NCBI GenBank assembly: GCA_963772335.1
Contig: CAVYXF010000008.1
Span: forward strand, 124,001 to 188,000
Direction of reading: 5' to 3'
From: CAVYXF01 sp963772335
Lineage (GTDB): Bacteria > Pseudomonadota > Alphaproteobacteria > Rhizobiales > Rhodomicrobiaceae
DNA length: 64,000 bases
Below, piece after piece: positions 42,063 through 50,810 of this stretch; position 1 is the stretch's first letter; the number at the start of each line of letters is the position of its first letter. A program made the translations under genes and the position numbers. Under the pieces are notes generated by a model that saw only the letters and a list, made by a program, of their open reading frames with translations, made no database searches and was not told the origin of the DNA.

Positions 42063-42290
42063 TCAATCTGCTATACACTGAACTCGATCCGCAAACTCCC
42101 TCTGTTCAATCAGCAACTCCGTTCCCATCTGCACCACCGCATTCTGATCATATCGGCCTACATCACCCATTAACTGCTCGATCGTCCAGTCTCCCAGCAC
42201 GTTTTGATATTTCAGGGTGATCCGTATCCCAGTCGGCACATGGCGGAGGCCCTTACCGTCTGGCATGTATTCGTCACTTTGCGGTTTCAT
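42063..42290 (-). CDS. Hypothetical 75-aa protein
   Basis: Not recognised. The product (MKPQSDEYMPDGKGLRHVPT... GDWTIEQLMGDVGRYDQNAV) is acidic to neutral, soluble, with no membrane segment. Gene-like features are good: a strong AGGAGAGCAAA site before the ATG and a terminator just downstream. It lies in an otherwise decayed region between the glutamine-synthetase-like and GIY-YIG pseudogenes, and could be part of an inserted element. Confidence 0.6.
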   Translation of the reverse strand: MKPQSDEYMPDGKGLRHVPTGIRITLKYQNVLGDWTIEQLMGDVGRYDQNAVVQMGTELLIEQREFADRVQCIAD

Positions 42291-42412
42291 TTTGCTCTCC
42301 TAACCGAGCCTCACCGAGGCGGTCTGAAAGGTAGACGAGTCGGAGAGGAGGAACAACGTAGGAACGCTCTAACAGAGAAAAGTCGAGCAGGTCGTCAAGG
42401 CCGTGCAATTTT

Positions 42413-43784
42413 TCAAATGATCTCGAAATACCGGGCCAGTTCCCAGTCCGTGATCGCGCGGCGGAATTCGCGTTCCTCCCATTCGCGGGTGGCGGCGTAG
42501 TGCTCGACGAAGGGCTCGCCGAACAGGTTCCGCGCGGCGGCTGCTCGCCTTCAGCCGGCCGGCCGCCTCGGTCAGCGTGCGAGGCAGTGCCCGCTCGGCC
42601 GGGAATTTCTTCTCATAGGCGTTGCCTTCGACCGGCGCGTCCGGCTCGATGCGGTTGGCGATGCCCCACAGTCCCGAGCCGATCGCCGCCGCCAGCGCCA
42701 GATACGGATTGATATCCGCCGCGGCGATCCGGTATTCCACCCGCTGGCTCTTGGCCGAGCCGGGGATCACGCGCAGCGCGCAGGTGCGGTTCTCGATGCC
42801 CCAGCTCGCTTCGGTCGGCGCCCAGAAGCCGGGGATCAGGCGGGTGTAGCTGTTCACCGTCGAGGCGACCATCGCCAGCAATTCGGGGAGCAGCGCCTGC
42901 TGCCCGCCGACGAACCAGCGCATGGTCTGCGACATCGAGGCGGGCGCGCCTTCCTCGTAGAAGGCGGATTTGCCGGCCTTATCGACGAGCGAGATATGCA
43001 GATGGCCGGACTGTCCCGGCCAGTCGGGCGACCATTTCGCCATGAAGGTGGCCATCATGCCCGGAGCGCTGGGCGAGCACCTTGGTGAAAGTCTTGAACA
43101 GGGCGGCGCGGTCTGCGGCGTCGAGCGCGTCCGTCACTTCGATCGCGGCTTCGAGCACGCCGGGGCCGGTCTCGGTGTGCAGACCTTCGAGCGGAAAGCG
43201 CATGTCGCTGCAGAGCGCCAGCAGGTCACGGTAGAACTCGGCATGGACCGAGGAGCGCAGCACCGAATAGCCGAAAAAGCCGGGGGTGAGGCTTTTCAGA
43301 TCGCGATAGTGTTTTTCCCGGATGGAATGGGGCGTTTCCTCGAACAGGAAGAATTCGAACTCGGCCGCGGCCTTCACCGCAAAGCCCATCTCGTCGGCGC
43401 GCGCCAGCACGCTTGCGCAGCATGCTGCGCGGGCAGACCGCTATCGGCGGGCGGCGCGAACTCGCCGAGGAAGAGCACCATGTCGCCCTCGAACGGCACG
43501 GTGCGGCAGGTGTCGGGGAGGATGCGCACCGGCGCGTCGGGATAGGCGGTATGCCAGCCGGTGAAGTTTACATTGTCGTACAGCTGGTCGTTGGAATCCC
43601 AGCCCAGCACCACGTCGCAGAAGCCGAAGCCGCCGGAGAGCGCGGAGAAGAATTTCTCGCGGCCCATATATTTGCCGCGCATGATGCCGTCGACATCGAA
43701 TACGCCGACCTTCACATGGGAGAGACCGCGCTCCTCGACGATGGCGCGCGCGTCTTCGGCGGTCTTCACGTTTTCCGGTTTCAT
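42413..43784 (-). pseudogene. Glutamine-synthetase-family gene (gamma-glutamylamide synthetase type) with four single-base insertions
   Basis: The minus strand starts MKPENVKTAEDARAIVEERG and carries GS hallmarks: catalytic-domain GFAVKAAAEFEFFLFEETP, then WSPDWPGQSGHLHISL, GIENRTCALRVIPGS and VEYRIAAADINPYLALAAAI, ending NLFGEPFVEHYAA and TDWELARYFEII at TGA 42413. Frame changes occur near 43432, 43411, 43053 and 42533, each explained by one extra base. Removing the four leaves exactly 456 codons (455 aa), a normal length for PuuA/GlnA-like enzymes that glutamylate amines. The gene follows the permease by 224 bp. Either a recent pseudogene or a run of sequencing errors. Confidence 0.9.
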
Positions 43785-43821
43785 CAGGGCAGCCTCGAAT
43801 TACGCCTCAACAAGCTCAGGC

Positions 43822-43924
43822 GTCGTCCCGGACGGCCGTAGGCCGAGCCGGGACCCATTGGCATCTCCACAGCCTTATGACGCTGCAAGGCCAATGGGCC
43901 CCGGCTCGAGGCCGGGGCGACGTC
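43822..43924. repeat. Inverted pair of GC-rich palindromic repeats between permease and synthetase genes
   Basis: Left arm 43822-43860 (GTCGTCCCGGACGG... GGGACCCATTG) and right arm 43891-43924 (CAATGGGCCCCGG... GGGGCGACGTC) are reverse complements with few mismatches and are separated by 30 bp. The DNA could fold into a long stem that would interrupt readthrough from the permease to the synthetase gene. Confidence 0.8.
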
Positions 43925-44008
43925 AGCAGCCTTGGATGGCTTTGTCATCCAATACCTGTTCCGCGCCATTGGACGACACAGGTTTCAGCTTGCCTCGCAT
44001 TGCCATCC

Positions 44009-45577
44009 TTAGTGCGTCTTGTAGTCCGATACGCCCTTGGTCACCGCGAACTCCTCCTCCGGCGAAAGCACCAGATGCCGGCGCCCGAACAGGGCGAAAT
44101 AGAGGATGCCGACCGCGAACCAGATGGCGACGCCGATCACGCCCTGCCGGTACACCGGATCGGCGAACTGGAACAGGATGGTGACCGCAGCGATCACGAT
44201 AGTTACCGCCGCGCCGGTGATGCCGAACGGGCTGACATAGGGCCGCTCGATATGGGTGTGCTCGCGGCGCAGCATGATGAACGACACCGCCTGCAGCACG
44301 TAGGAGCACATGGCGGCGAACACCGCCATGTTGAGCAGCGTACCGCCGATGATCGCCGCGCCGGCATCGGCGCCGGCCCGGTACCAGATGGTCAGCATGA
44401 TCGCCAGCGCCACCAGCGAGCCGCCGATCATGGCGATATAGGGCGTCTTGTAGGTGGGGTGGGTGATCGAGAGCCAGCGCGGGAAATAACCGGCCCGCGA
44501 CAGCGAATAGATCTGCCGGCCCTTGGCGAACAGGATCGAGTGGAAGCTGGCGACCAGCCCCATCACCGCGATCAGCGACAGCACCACAGCCAGGTTCGAT
44601 TTGTAGATCGCGCGGAAGCCGTCGAGCAGCGGCTCGCCCGACGAGGCGATGGCAAAGGCGCCCGTGATCGTCGAGGTCTGGTTGGTGGCGGCGTCGGTCA
44701 CCTCGCGGGAGACCGGCACGGCGCAGTTCAGCCAGACGACCAGGAATGCGGCGACGATCAGGGTCAGCATCGCCAGGATGATGCCTTTGGGCATGTCCCT
44801 TTTCGGGTCAACCAATTCCTCGGAGGCGAGCGGCAGTTGCTCGACCGCCAGGAACAGCCACACCGCGAAAGGCATGGTGGCCAGCACGCCCCACAGGCCG
44901 AATGGGAAGTACGGCCCATTGCCCTCGGGCAGCTCGATCGGTGCGCCGTCGGGGCCGGCGCCGATATTGAGCGCCCAGCGTTTGAAGTCCATGACCGGGA
45001 TCGCGCTGATCCAGAACGCGACCAGGCAGGCGAGCGCCAGCAGCGTGACGATGGTCGTCACCTTGAAGGACAGCTCGACGCCGGCAATGTTGAGATACAG
45101 GAAGATGGCATAGCAGACGATCCAGTAGACCGGCTGAAAGCTTGTCGGCGTGCCGAAGATCGAGCCCAGATAGGAGCCGATGAAGAACACCACGACGGCT
45201 GGGGTGAGCACATATTCGACATTCTCGCACAGGCCGGTGATGAACCCGCCCCAAGGCCCCATGGTGGTGCGCGCGAAGGAATAGGCCCCGCCCGTATGCG
45301 GCAGCGCCGGCGCCATCTCGGCGATGCAGAACACCAGACCCAGATACATGATAGCGATCAGGATCGAGGCAACCAGCATGCCGCCCCATCCGCCGGAGGC
45401 AAGACCGAGATTCCACCCCGAAAACTCACCGGAGATGACCGCACCGACGCCCAGCGCCCACAGGCTCGCCACGCCCGCATAGCGCCTTAAACCGCGTTTT
45501 TCGAAATAGGTCGCGTCGACCCTCTGATAGCTGACGCCCGCAGGCGCCTCCTGCACGTCCCGCACATCCTGCGCCAT
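44009..45577 (-). CDS. APC-family amino acid/amine permease, ethanolamine-permease type
   Basis: A 522-aa inner-membrane transporter with about twelve helices. The start FEKRGLRRYAGVASLWALGV followed by GAVISGEFSGWNLGL is the pattern of proteobacterial ethanolamine permeases, and EMAPALPHTGGAYSFARTTM and AVEQLPLASEELVDPKRDMPKG follow. A strong AGAGGAGGAGA site precedes the ATG. It is divergent from the RpiR regulator, with a perfect palindrome between, so it is probably regulated by it. Amine uptake is inferred; amino acids remain possible. Confidence 0.87.
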   Translation of the reverse strand: MAQDVRDVQEAPAGVSYQRVDATYFEKRGLRRYAGVASLWALGVGAVISGEFSGWNLGLASGGWGGMLVASILIAIMYLGLVFCIAEMAPALPHTGGAYSFARTTMGPWGGFITGLCENVEYVLTPAVVVFFIGSYLGSIFGTPTSFQPVYWIVCYAIFLYLNIAGVELSFKVTTIVTLLALACLVAFWISAIPVMDFKRWALNIGAGPDGAPIELPEGNGPYFPFGLWGVLATMPFAVWLFLAVEQLPLASEELVDPKRDMPKGIILAMLTLIVAAFLVVWLNCAVPVSREVTDAATNQTSTITGAFAIASSGEPLLDGFRAIYKSNLAVVLSLIAVMGLVASFHSILFAKGRQIYSLSRAGYFPRWLSITHPTYKTPYIAMIGGSLVALAIMLTIWYRAGADAGAAIIGGTLLNMAVFAAMCSYVLQAVSFIMLRREHTHIERPYVSPFGITGAAVTIVIAAVTILFQFADPVYRQGVIGVAIWFAVGILYFALFGRRHLVLSPEEEFAVTKGVSDYKTH

Positions 45578-45680
45578 GACACTCTCCTCCTCTTTTCGGA
45601 AATGTCCGCCCTCGAGGCCGCAGGGCCTCTTAGAAGATGTCTCTGCATGATCCGCAACGCTTTAAGCAGGGCGCCCTATG

Positions 45681-45735
45681 TGGAATGATCATTCCAGAGC
45701 GCCTCAACTGGTGTCAAGCTGGAACGAACCATCCA
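45681..45735. promoter_or_regulatory. Probable RpiR operator: perfect 16-bp palindrome plus a second half-matching copy
   Basis: TGGAATGATCATTCCA (45681-45696) is a perfect palindrome. TGGAACGAACCATCCA (45720-45735) repeats its outer bases imperfectly. Both lie between the permease and the RpiR gene, within 21-75 bases of the regulator start, a position for repression of the regulator and control of the permease. RpiR proteins bind inverted repeats of this kind. Confidence 0.7.
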
Positions 45736-45755
45736 AAGACCTTAAGGCAAGAGCC

Positions 45756-46661
45756 ATGCCAGATAGCAACGGCCAGGACCGCGCCCAGAACAGCGCAGGG
45801 GAGACGCTCCTCGAAGCGCTGCGCGGCTGCCGTGGCAGCCTCACTGCCCGGGAGCAGCGGGCCGCGCGGTATCTTAGTCAGCACTATCCAGCGAGCGGGC
45901 TGGGGGCGATGGCCCGCTTCGCTCGCGCGGCAGGGGTCAGCCCGCAGACGGTGCTGCGCCTGCTGGCGAAGCTTGGGATTGCGAACTGGGAGGATTTCCA
46001 GGATCGCCTGCGCGCCGAGCTCGCCAGCCAGCGCGCCTCGCCCCTCGGCCGCTGGAGCGCGGGACGCAGCGGCGGGCCCGGTGAGGCGGACTGGCTCAGC
46101 GCGTTCGGCGTGCGGATCGCCCGCAATATCGCGGAGACCTTCGCCCACCTCTCGCCCGCCGAATTCGAAGCGGCGGCGCGCGCGATTGCCGATCCGCGGC
46201 GCAAGGTTATGGTCGTGGGCGGGCGCTTCACCCAGCAGCTCGCTCGGCTGCTCGCGCGTCATCTGCAGATCCTGCGCGGCAATGTCGAGGAGATCGGTTC
46301 GCTTTCGGCGACCTGGCCCGACCGGCTGATCGATGTCGGCCGGAAGAGCGTGGTGGTGGCCTACGACATCCGCCGCTATTCGCAGGATGTGATCGGATTT
46401 TCAGCACTTGCCGCCGAGCAGGGCGCGACGGTGATCGCGATCACCGACGATGCCGGCGCGCCGATCGTGCGCCACTCAACCGTCAGCATGGTGGGATGGG
46501 TCGAGAGCGACGGCACATGGGATTCGATCGCCGCGCTGCTTGCCGTCACCGAGGCGCTGACCGCACGTGTGACCGAGCTGCTAGGCGCAAAGACCGCCGC
46601 GCGGCTAGCGAGGCTTGAATCGCTGCGCGAGCGGTTGCTTGAGGATGGGCTCGGCGAATAG
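45756..46661 (+). CDS. RpiR/MurR-family transcriptional regulator
   Basis: A 301-aa regulator. The N-terminal helix-turn-helix domain is seen in LTAREQRAARYLSQHY then GAMARFARAAGVSPQTVLRLLAKLG, and a SIS domain (about residues 130-270) in RRKVMVVGGRFTQQLARLLA and KSVVVAYDIRRYSQDVIGF. ATG 45756 is chosen; an upstream start at 45678 would translate the operator. SIS domains bind sugar phosphates, but in this family also other ligands. Divergent from the permease, it probably controls the permease/synthetase genes. Confidence 0.92.
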   Translation: MPDSNGQDRAQNSAGETLLEALRGCRGSLTAREQRAARYLSQHYPASGLGAMARFARAAGVSPQTVLRLLAKLGIANWEDFQDRLRAELASQRASPLGRWSAGRSGGPGEADWLSAFGVRIARNIAETFAHLSPAEFEAAARAIADPRRKVMVVGGRFTQQLARLLARHLQILRGNVEEIGSLSATWPDRLIDVGRKSVVVAYDIRRYSQDVIGFSALAAEQGATVIAITDDAGAPIVRHSTVSMVGWVESDGTWDSIAALLAVTEALTARVTELLGAKTAARLARLESLRERLLEDGLGE

Positions 46662-46668
46662 GAAACGT

Positions 46669-47427
46669 TCAGTTTTCAAGCTCTGCCGGATAAACGCCTC
46701 TCAGCACAATGTCGAAATGATTCCTGACGCTGTCGTTGCAAGCGCAGGAGCGTGCCACCAGGGCGTCCTTGTCACGGACGACCAATGCGCCGCGCTGCGT
46801 TTCGAGGATGCCATCAGCCTTGAAGGTCTGAATCACACGACTGGTATAGCTGCGACCGACACCAAGCATGGACGCCAACTGCTCATGCGTCAGCGGAACG
46901 AGGTGATCGCCCGTTCGCTCCATAGCCGCAATGATCCACTTCGCCGTGCGCTGCTCGATCGTGTGAATGGCATTGCACGCGGTCGACTGGAACATCTGCG
47001 TCAGCAGGCAGTCGGCGTATCGCGCGAACAGCCGCCGCAGGTGGGGCGAGGCCTCTTTCGCCCGTTCCAGCTTCCCCATTGCGATGGACAGGAAGGGGCC
47101 GCCGAACTTCACCACAATCTGACAATAGGCCGGCAGATGGCCGCCACTGACGATGCCGCCGACGGCACCCTCACGCCCCACCAGGATCGCCTCCACCGCA
47201 CGGCCGTCCTGGTTGATCACCAGATAGGAGACGAGGCTCGGCCCGCAGGGAAAGTAGACCGTCTCGACATTGTCCCCGGCCCGATAGAGGAGCTCCCCCG
47301 CCCGGCGCGTTGTTAGCTCAAGCTGGGGCGCAATCATGGAACGATCTTCCGGGCGCAGCGCGTTCAACAGATTGCTTGCCGGTAATAGAGCCGCGCCGCG
47401 ATGCTCAAAGAGTGTGGCAGACACCAT
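46669..47427 (-). CDS. Crp/Fnr-family transcriptional regulator
   Basis: A 252-aa protein with an N-terminal cyclic-nucleotide-like fold (about 30-145: ELLYRAGDNVETVYFPCGPS, EAILVGREGAVGG) and a C-terminal winged helix with PLTHEQLASMLGVGRSYTSRVI as recognition helix. No Fnr cysteine cluster at the N-terminus, so it is not an oxygen-sensing [4Fe-4S] type. The HTH with GVGRSYTSR is like small-Crp members linked to light or stress. It converges with the RpiR gene (7 bp) and is divergent from the heme oxygenase gene, which it may control. Confidence 0.9.
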   Translation of the reverse strand: MVSATLFEHRGAALLPASNLLNALRPEDRSMIAPQLELTTRRAGELLYRAGDNVETVYFPCGPSLVSYLVINQDGRAVEAILVGREGAVGGIVSGGHLPAYCQIVVKFGGPFLSIAMGKLERAKEASPHLRRLFARYADCLLTQMFQSTACNAIHTIEQRTAKWIIAAMERTGDHLVPLTHEQLASMLGVGRSYTSRVIQTFKADGILETQRGALVVRDKDALVARSCACNDSVRNHFDIVLRGVYPAELEN

Positions 47428-47622
47428 CGCTTTTCATTTTCGTGATTGAACACCCGCTGAGATGTGTGCACAAGTGAACAGACAGCGCAAGTGGGAATGG
47501 ATAAGGTCGCGCAAAGGTCGGCACCCAAATCTCCGGCGCCGCGTCAGCGTGCCTTCAGGAGTTTCCGACTAATCCTCTGTAAGGATGGCGAAATCTCCAA
47601 AAGGAGCGTTACGGGCACATGT

Positions 47623-48237
47623 ATGCATCACCTTCCCGTTTCGGTTTCGCACGCGCGCGTTGCCACCGTGGACGATCCGGTTACTGCCTTGCGTCGCGGT
47701 AATCGCAGAAAGCTGTTGCGGCTCGCGACGGCCGCCGCCCATGACGCTCTCGAGGCAAAGATCGGCCGGTTCCGCGATCTGCAGGCATACCGCCGCTATC
47801 TCCTCGGAATGCATGCTTTCCGCCGCGATATGGAGCGCGGGCTGGAAGAATTCTGCACCGAGCGGTGGCCACATTGGCATCCGACATTGCTCACGGCTTG
47901 CCTTGCCGCTGACCTTAACGATCTCGGCCTTGTTCAGATGCCATGCAAGCGCACCTCGTGTATTGAAGACGCGGCCGAGCATGTCATCGGCGTACTTTAC
48001 GTGCTGGAAGGCTCTTCCCTGGGAGCGCGGCTACTGGTGAATGATGCTAGCGACGTTGGACTGCGCGCCGACTATGGCGCGCGTCATCTTCACCATCAAA
48101 ATGCATCACCGCGCGCATGGAAAAGCTTCCTGGAGATATTGGAGAACGAGGTTCCTCTTGATATGGAGCAGGTGGTCACGGCCGCCCAGGCGACGTTCGG
48201 GCGCGCCGGGCAAGCCTTCGACGAGGTGGAGCGGTGA
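47623..48237 (+). CDS. Biliverdin-producing heme oxygenase (phytochrome partner)
   Basis: A 204-aa heme oxygenase of bacterial (BphO) type that opens heme to biliverdin, the chromophore for the downstream phytochrome. The proximal histidine is probably H40 in ATAAAHDALEAKIGRF; the distal helix glycine-rich region is GVLYVLEGSSLGARLLVNDA. ATG 47623 is used; the upstream frame is unlikely and no ribosome site fits perfectly. The stop overlaps the GTG of the phytochrome gene (GTGA), which supports a functional pair. Confidence 0.9.
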   Translation: MHHLPVSVSHARVATVDDPVTALRRGNRRKLLRLATAAAHDALEAKIGRFRDLQAYRRYLLGMHAFRRDMERGLEEFCTERWPHWHPTLLTACLAADLNDLGLVQMPCKRTSCIEDAAEHVIGVLYVLEGSSLGARLLVNDASDVGLRADYGARHLHHQNASPRAWKSFLEILENEVPLDMEQVVTAAQATFGRAGQAFDEVER

Positions 48238-50810
48238 CCTCTTCCGAGGAGGTGGATCTGACGAATTGCGACCGTGAACCGATCCACATGCCGGGCAGCG
48301 TTCAGGCGCATGGCTGCTTGCTCGTGCTCGACGCGGACATGCGCCGGGTGCTGCGGCATTCTCGCAACGCGGCATCCTTTCTTGGCCTGCCGCTGGAGGA
48401 TTGCAACGGCAAGACGCTCGACGACTTGTTCGGCAGGGAGGGTGCCCACGATTTGCGCAATGCGCGCGCCCGCGCATCGGGTCCCTCGCGGCCGGGTATT
48501 ACATCGGGTCTCGCTCTTGGAAAGGCCGCGCACCGCTTCGACGTGTCGGTCCACGGCCATGAGGGCCACAGTCTCATTGAGTTCGAGATTGCCGATGATG
48601 CTGATGGCTCCGGCCCGCTTGAGATCGCGCGGCTCGCCATCTCGCGCATCCAGACCATCGACAAGCTCGACCTGCTGATCGAGCGCACACCAAGGCTGAT
48701 CCTGGCCCTGCTCGGGTATGACCGCGTGATGCTCTATCGATTTGCCGAGGATGGTTCGGGGCAGGTCGTCAGCGAAGCAAGGCGGAGCTTGGATATTTTG
48801 AGCTTCATGGGCCAGCATTTCCCGGCGAGCGACATCCCCAAACAGGCGCGGCAGCTCTATTTGCAGAACATGATACGGGTGATCGGCGACGCATCGGGCA
48901 AAACCGTTCCGATCGAGCCCGTGCTCGATCACTCCGGCCAGCCCCTTGATCTGTCATTCGCGCACCTGCGCAGCGTGTCGCCGATCCACACCGAGTACCT
49001 CCGCAATATGGGCGTCGCCGCGTCCATGTCGATCTCGGTCGTGGTCGAGGGGGAGCTCTGGGGCCTGATCGCCTGTCATCACCACGGGCCGCGCCACCTC
49101 GGCATGCCGCGGCGGATCGCGGCGGAAATGTTCGGTGACGTTTTCTCCCTCAAGCTGGAGGCGCTCAAGCAGCGTGCTGCGCTCGATTCGGCAATGCACG
49201 CCCGCACCATGCTGGAGACATTGTTGCTCGATCTGGCCTCGCATCAAGATGTCACCGCCTTCCTGCGCAGCCGGCTGAAGGATCTTGGCTCTTTGCTGCC
49301 ATCGGACGGCGTTGGATTATTCATGAACGGCATTTGGTCGAGCGAGGGTGCCGCTCCGCCCAAGCGCTCGGTGGCGCGTCTGGCCAAGTTTGTCGCCTCC
49401 GTCGCCGAAGGCGGCATATGGGCGAGTCACGCACTTTCGTCTGTTTTTCCCGAGGCCGCCGAGTTTGCAGGCGAGGCGTCCGGCGTCCTGGCGATACCGC
49501 TCTCTCAAATCCCGCGCGATTTCCTTTTCTTCTTCCGCAGGGAACAGATCCGTACGCTGGAATGGGCCGGCAATCCCGACAAGCAGTATGCGGTGGGCCG
49601 GCGTGGCGACAGGCTTACCCCCAGGGCCAGCTTTGCCATCTGGACGCAGACGGTCGAGCAGCAGTCGCTGCCATGGACCCCCTCGGATCGCAGCACGGCT
49701 GAATCGATTCGCATCCAACTGCTCGAGATTATCATGCGCCATAGCGAGCTACTAACGTCCGAGCGCCGCAAGGCGGAAATCCGCCAGAAGGTGCTGCATG
49801 AAGAGCTGAATCACCGGGTGAAGAACATCCTTGCCCTGATCAAATCGCTCGTCTCCCAGCCCGTCGATACGGAACGCAGCATCGTCGACTATGTCGACGC
49901 CCTGAAGGGGCGGATCATGGCCTTGGCCTTCGCCCACGATCAGATCATTCGCCAGAATGGTGGCGGAGCTCTGGCCGATCTCATCAGCGCGGAGCTGTCG
50001 CCTTATCGCGATAGCGGGCCGGACATCTATACCGCCGGGCCTGGCATAAGCCTCGATGGGCGGGCGCTCTCGGTTTTGGCTTTGGTGCTGCACGAGATGG
50101 TAACCAATGCTGCAAAATACGGAGCGCTCAGCCGGGCGGGCGGCCGCCTCGATCTGGTCTGGGAGATCAACGCGGACGGCGATTGTGAGCTCACCTGGAC
50201 CGAGAGCGGCGGGCCAACAGTTCGCGCACCGGATCGCCAGGGGTTCGGCTCCATGCTGCTGCAACGAAGCATTCCCTTCGATCTCGGCGGCATTAGCGAA
50301 ATTGACTATCCGCCAACAGGGGTGGTTGCGCGTTTCGTTATCCCTGCGAAGTTCGTTCACCAGGCAGCGCGCTCGGCGGATGTCGCCCACCGCGCGTCAT
50401 CGGTGCACGTCGGCAATGTGTCCGTCCTGAAGGACCGCACAGTGCTTCTTGTCGAGGATCAATTGGTCATCGCGCTCGATGTGGAGAACATGCTGATGGA
50501 TTTCGGCGCTAGGACGGTACACACGTTTGCCACTCCAGCCGAGGCGCTCGGCGCTCTCGCGCACCTGACGCCGGATGTTGCCGTGCTTGACATTGATCTC
50601 GGCTCCTCGACCTCAATTCCGGTTGCCGAAGAGCTGCAGGCGAGAGGTATTCCGTTCGTTTTTGCAACGGGGTACGGCGACAGTGCCATGATCCCACCTT
50701 CGCTCGCAGATGCCTATGTGTTGCGCAAACCCTACTCCACCGACAACCTTCGGGACGGACTTACGCAAACCCTGCATGGCCGCGAGATGCGGCGGTCGAA
50801 TGCACGATAA
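48234..50810 (+). CDS. Bacteriophytochrome HWE-family histidine kinase with fused receiver domain
   Basis: An 858-aa red/far-red photoreceptor. The chromophore-binding C12 is in DLTNCDREPIHMPGS; PAS about 15-105, GAF about 130-300 with FPASDIPKQARQLY, PHY about 310-490 with WGLIACHHHGPRH just before. The HWE kinase part (about 520-730) has HEELNHRVKNILALIKSL as the phosphoacceptor region and LHEMVTNAAKYGALS as the N box. A receiver domain (about 740-850) follows with VLLVEDQLVIALDV and acceptor Asp in AVLDIDLG. The C-terminal receiver makes it a hybrid kinase. Biliverdin comes from the coupled heme oxygenase gene. Confidence 0.95.
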   Translation: MTSSEEVDLTNCDREPIHMPGSVQAHGCLLVLDADMRRVLRHSRNAASFLGLPLEDCNGKTLDDLFGREGAHDLRNARARASGPSRPGITSGLALGKAAHRFDVSVHGHEGHSLIEFEIADDADGSGPLEIARLAISRIQTIDKLDLLIERTPRLILALLGYDRVMLYRFAEDGSGQVVSEARRSLDILSFMGQHFPASDIPKQARQLYLQNMIRVIGDASGKTVPIEPVLDHSGQPLDLSFAHLRSVSPIHTEYLRNMGVAASMSISVVVEGELWGLIACHHHGPRHLGMPRRIAAEMFGDVFSLKLEALKQRAALDSAMHARTMLETLLLDLASHQDVTAFLRSRLKDLGSLLPSDGVGLFMNGIWSSEGAAPPKRSVARLAKFVASVAEGGIWASHALSSVFPEAAEFAGEASGVLAIPLSQIPRDFLFFFRREQIRTLEWAGNPDKQYAVGRRGDRLTPRASFAIWTQTVEQQSLPWTPSDRSTAESIRIQLLEIIMRHSELLTSERRKAEIRQKVLHEELNHRVKNILALIKSLVSQPVDTERSIVDYVDALKGRIMALAFAHDQIIRQNGGGALADLISAELSPYRDSGPDIYTAGPGISLDGRALSVLALVLHEMVTNAAKYGALSRAGGRLDLVWEINADGDCELTWTESGGPTVRAPDRQGFGSMLLQRSIPFDLGGISEIDYPPTGVVARFVIPAKFVHQAARSADVAHRASSVHVGNVSVLKDRTVLLVEDQLVIALDVENMLMDFGARTVHTFATPAEALGALAHLTPDVAVLDIDLGSSTSIPVAEELQARGIPFVFATGYGDSAMIPPSLADAYVLRKPYSTDNLRDGLTQTLHGREMRRSNAR

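Noticed and set aside
43784..43969. Minus-strand 61-codon frame before the GS-like gene
   Set aside because: It translates the palindromic repeat pair and has no protein character.
43877..45490. Long plus-strand frame (537 codons) opposite the permease gene
   Set aside because: Its product is a His/Arg/Asp/Gln-rich string without domains, typical of the antisense frame of a GC-rich membrane-protein gene.
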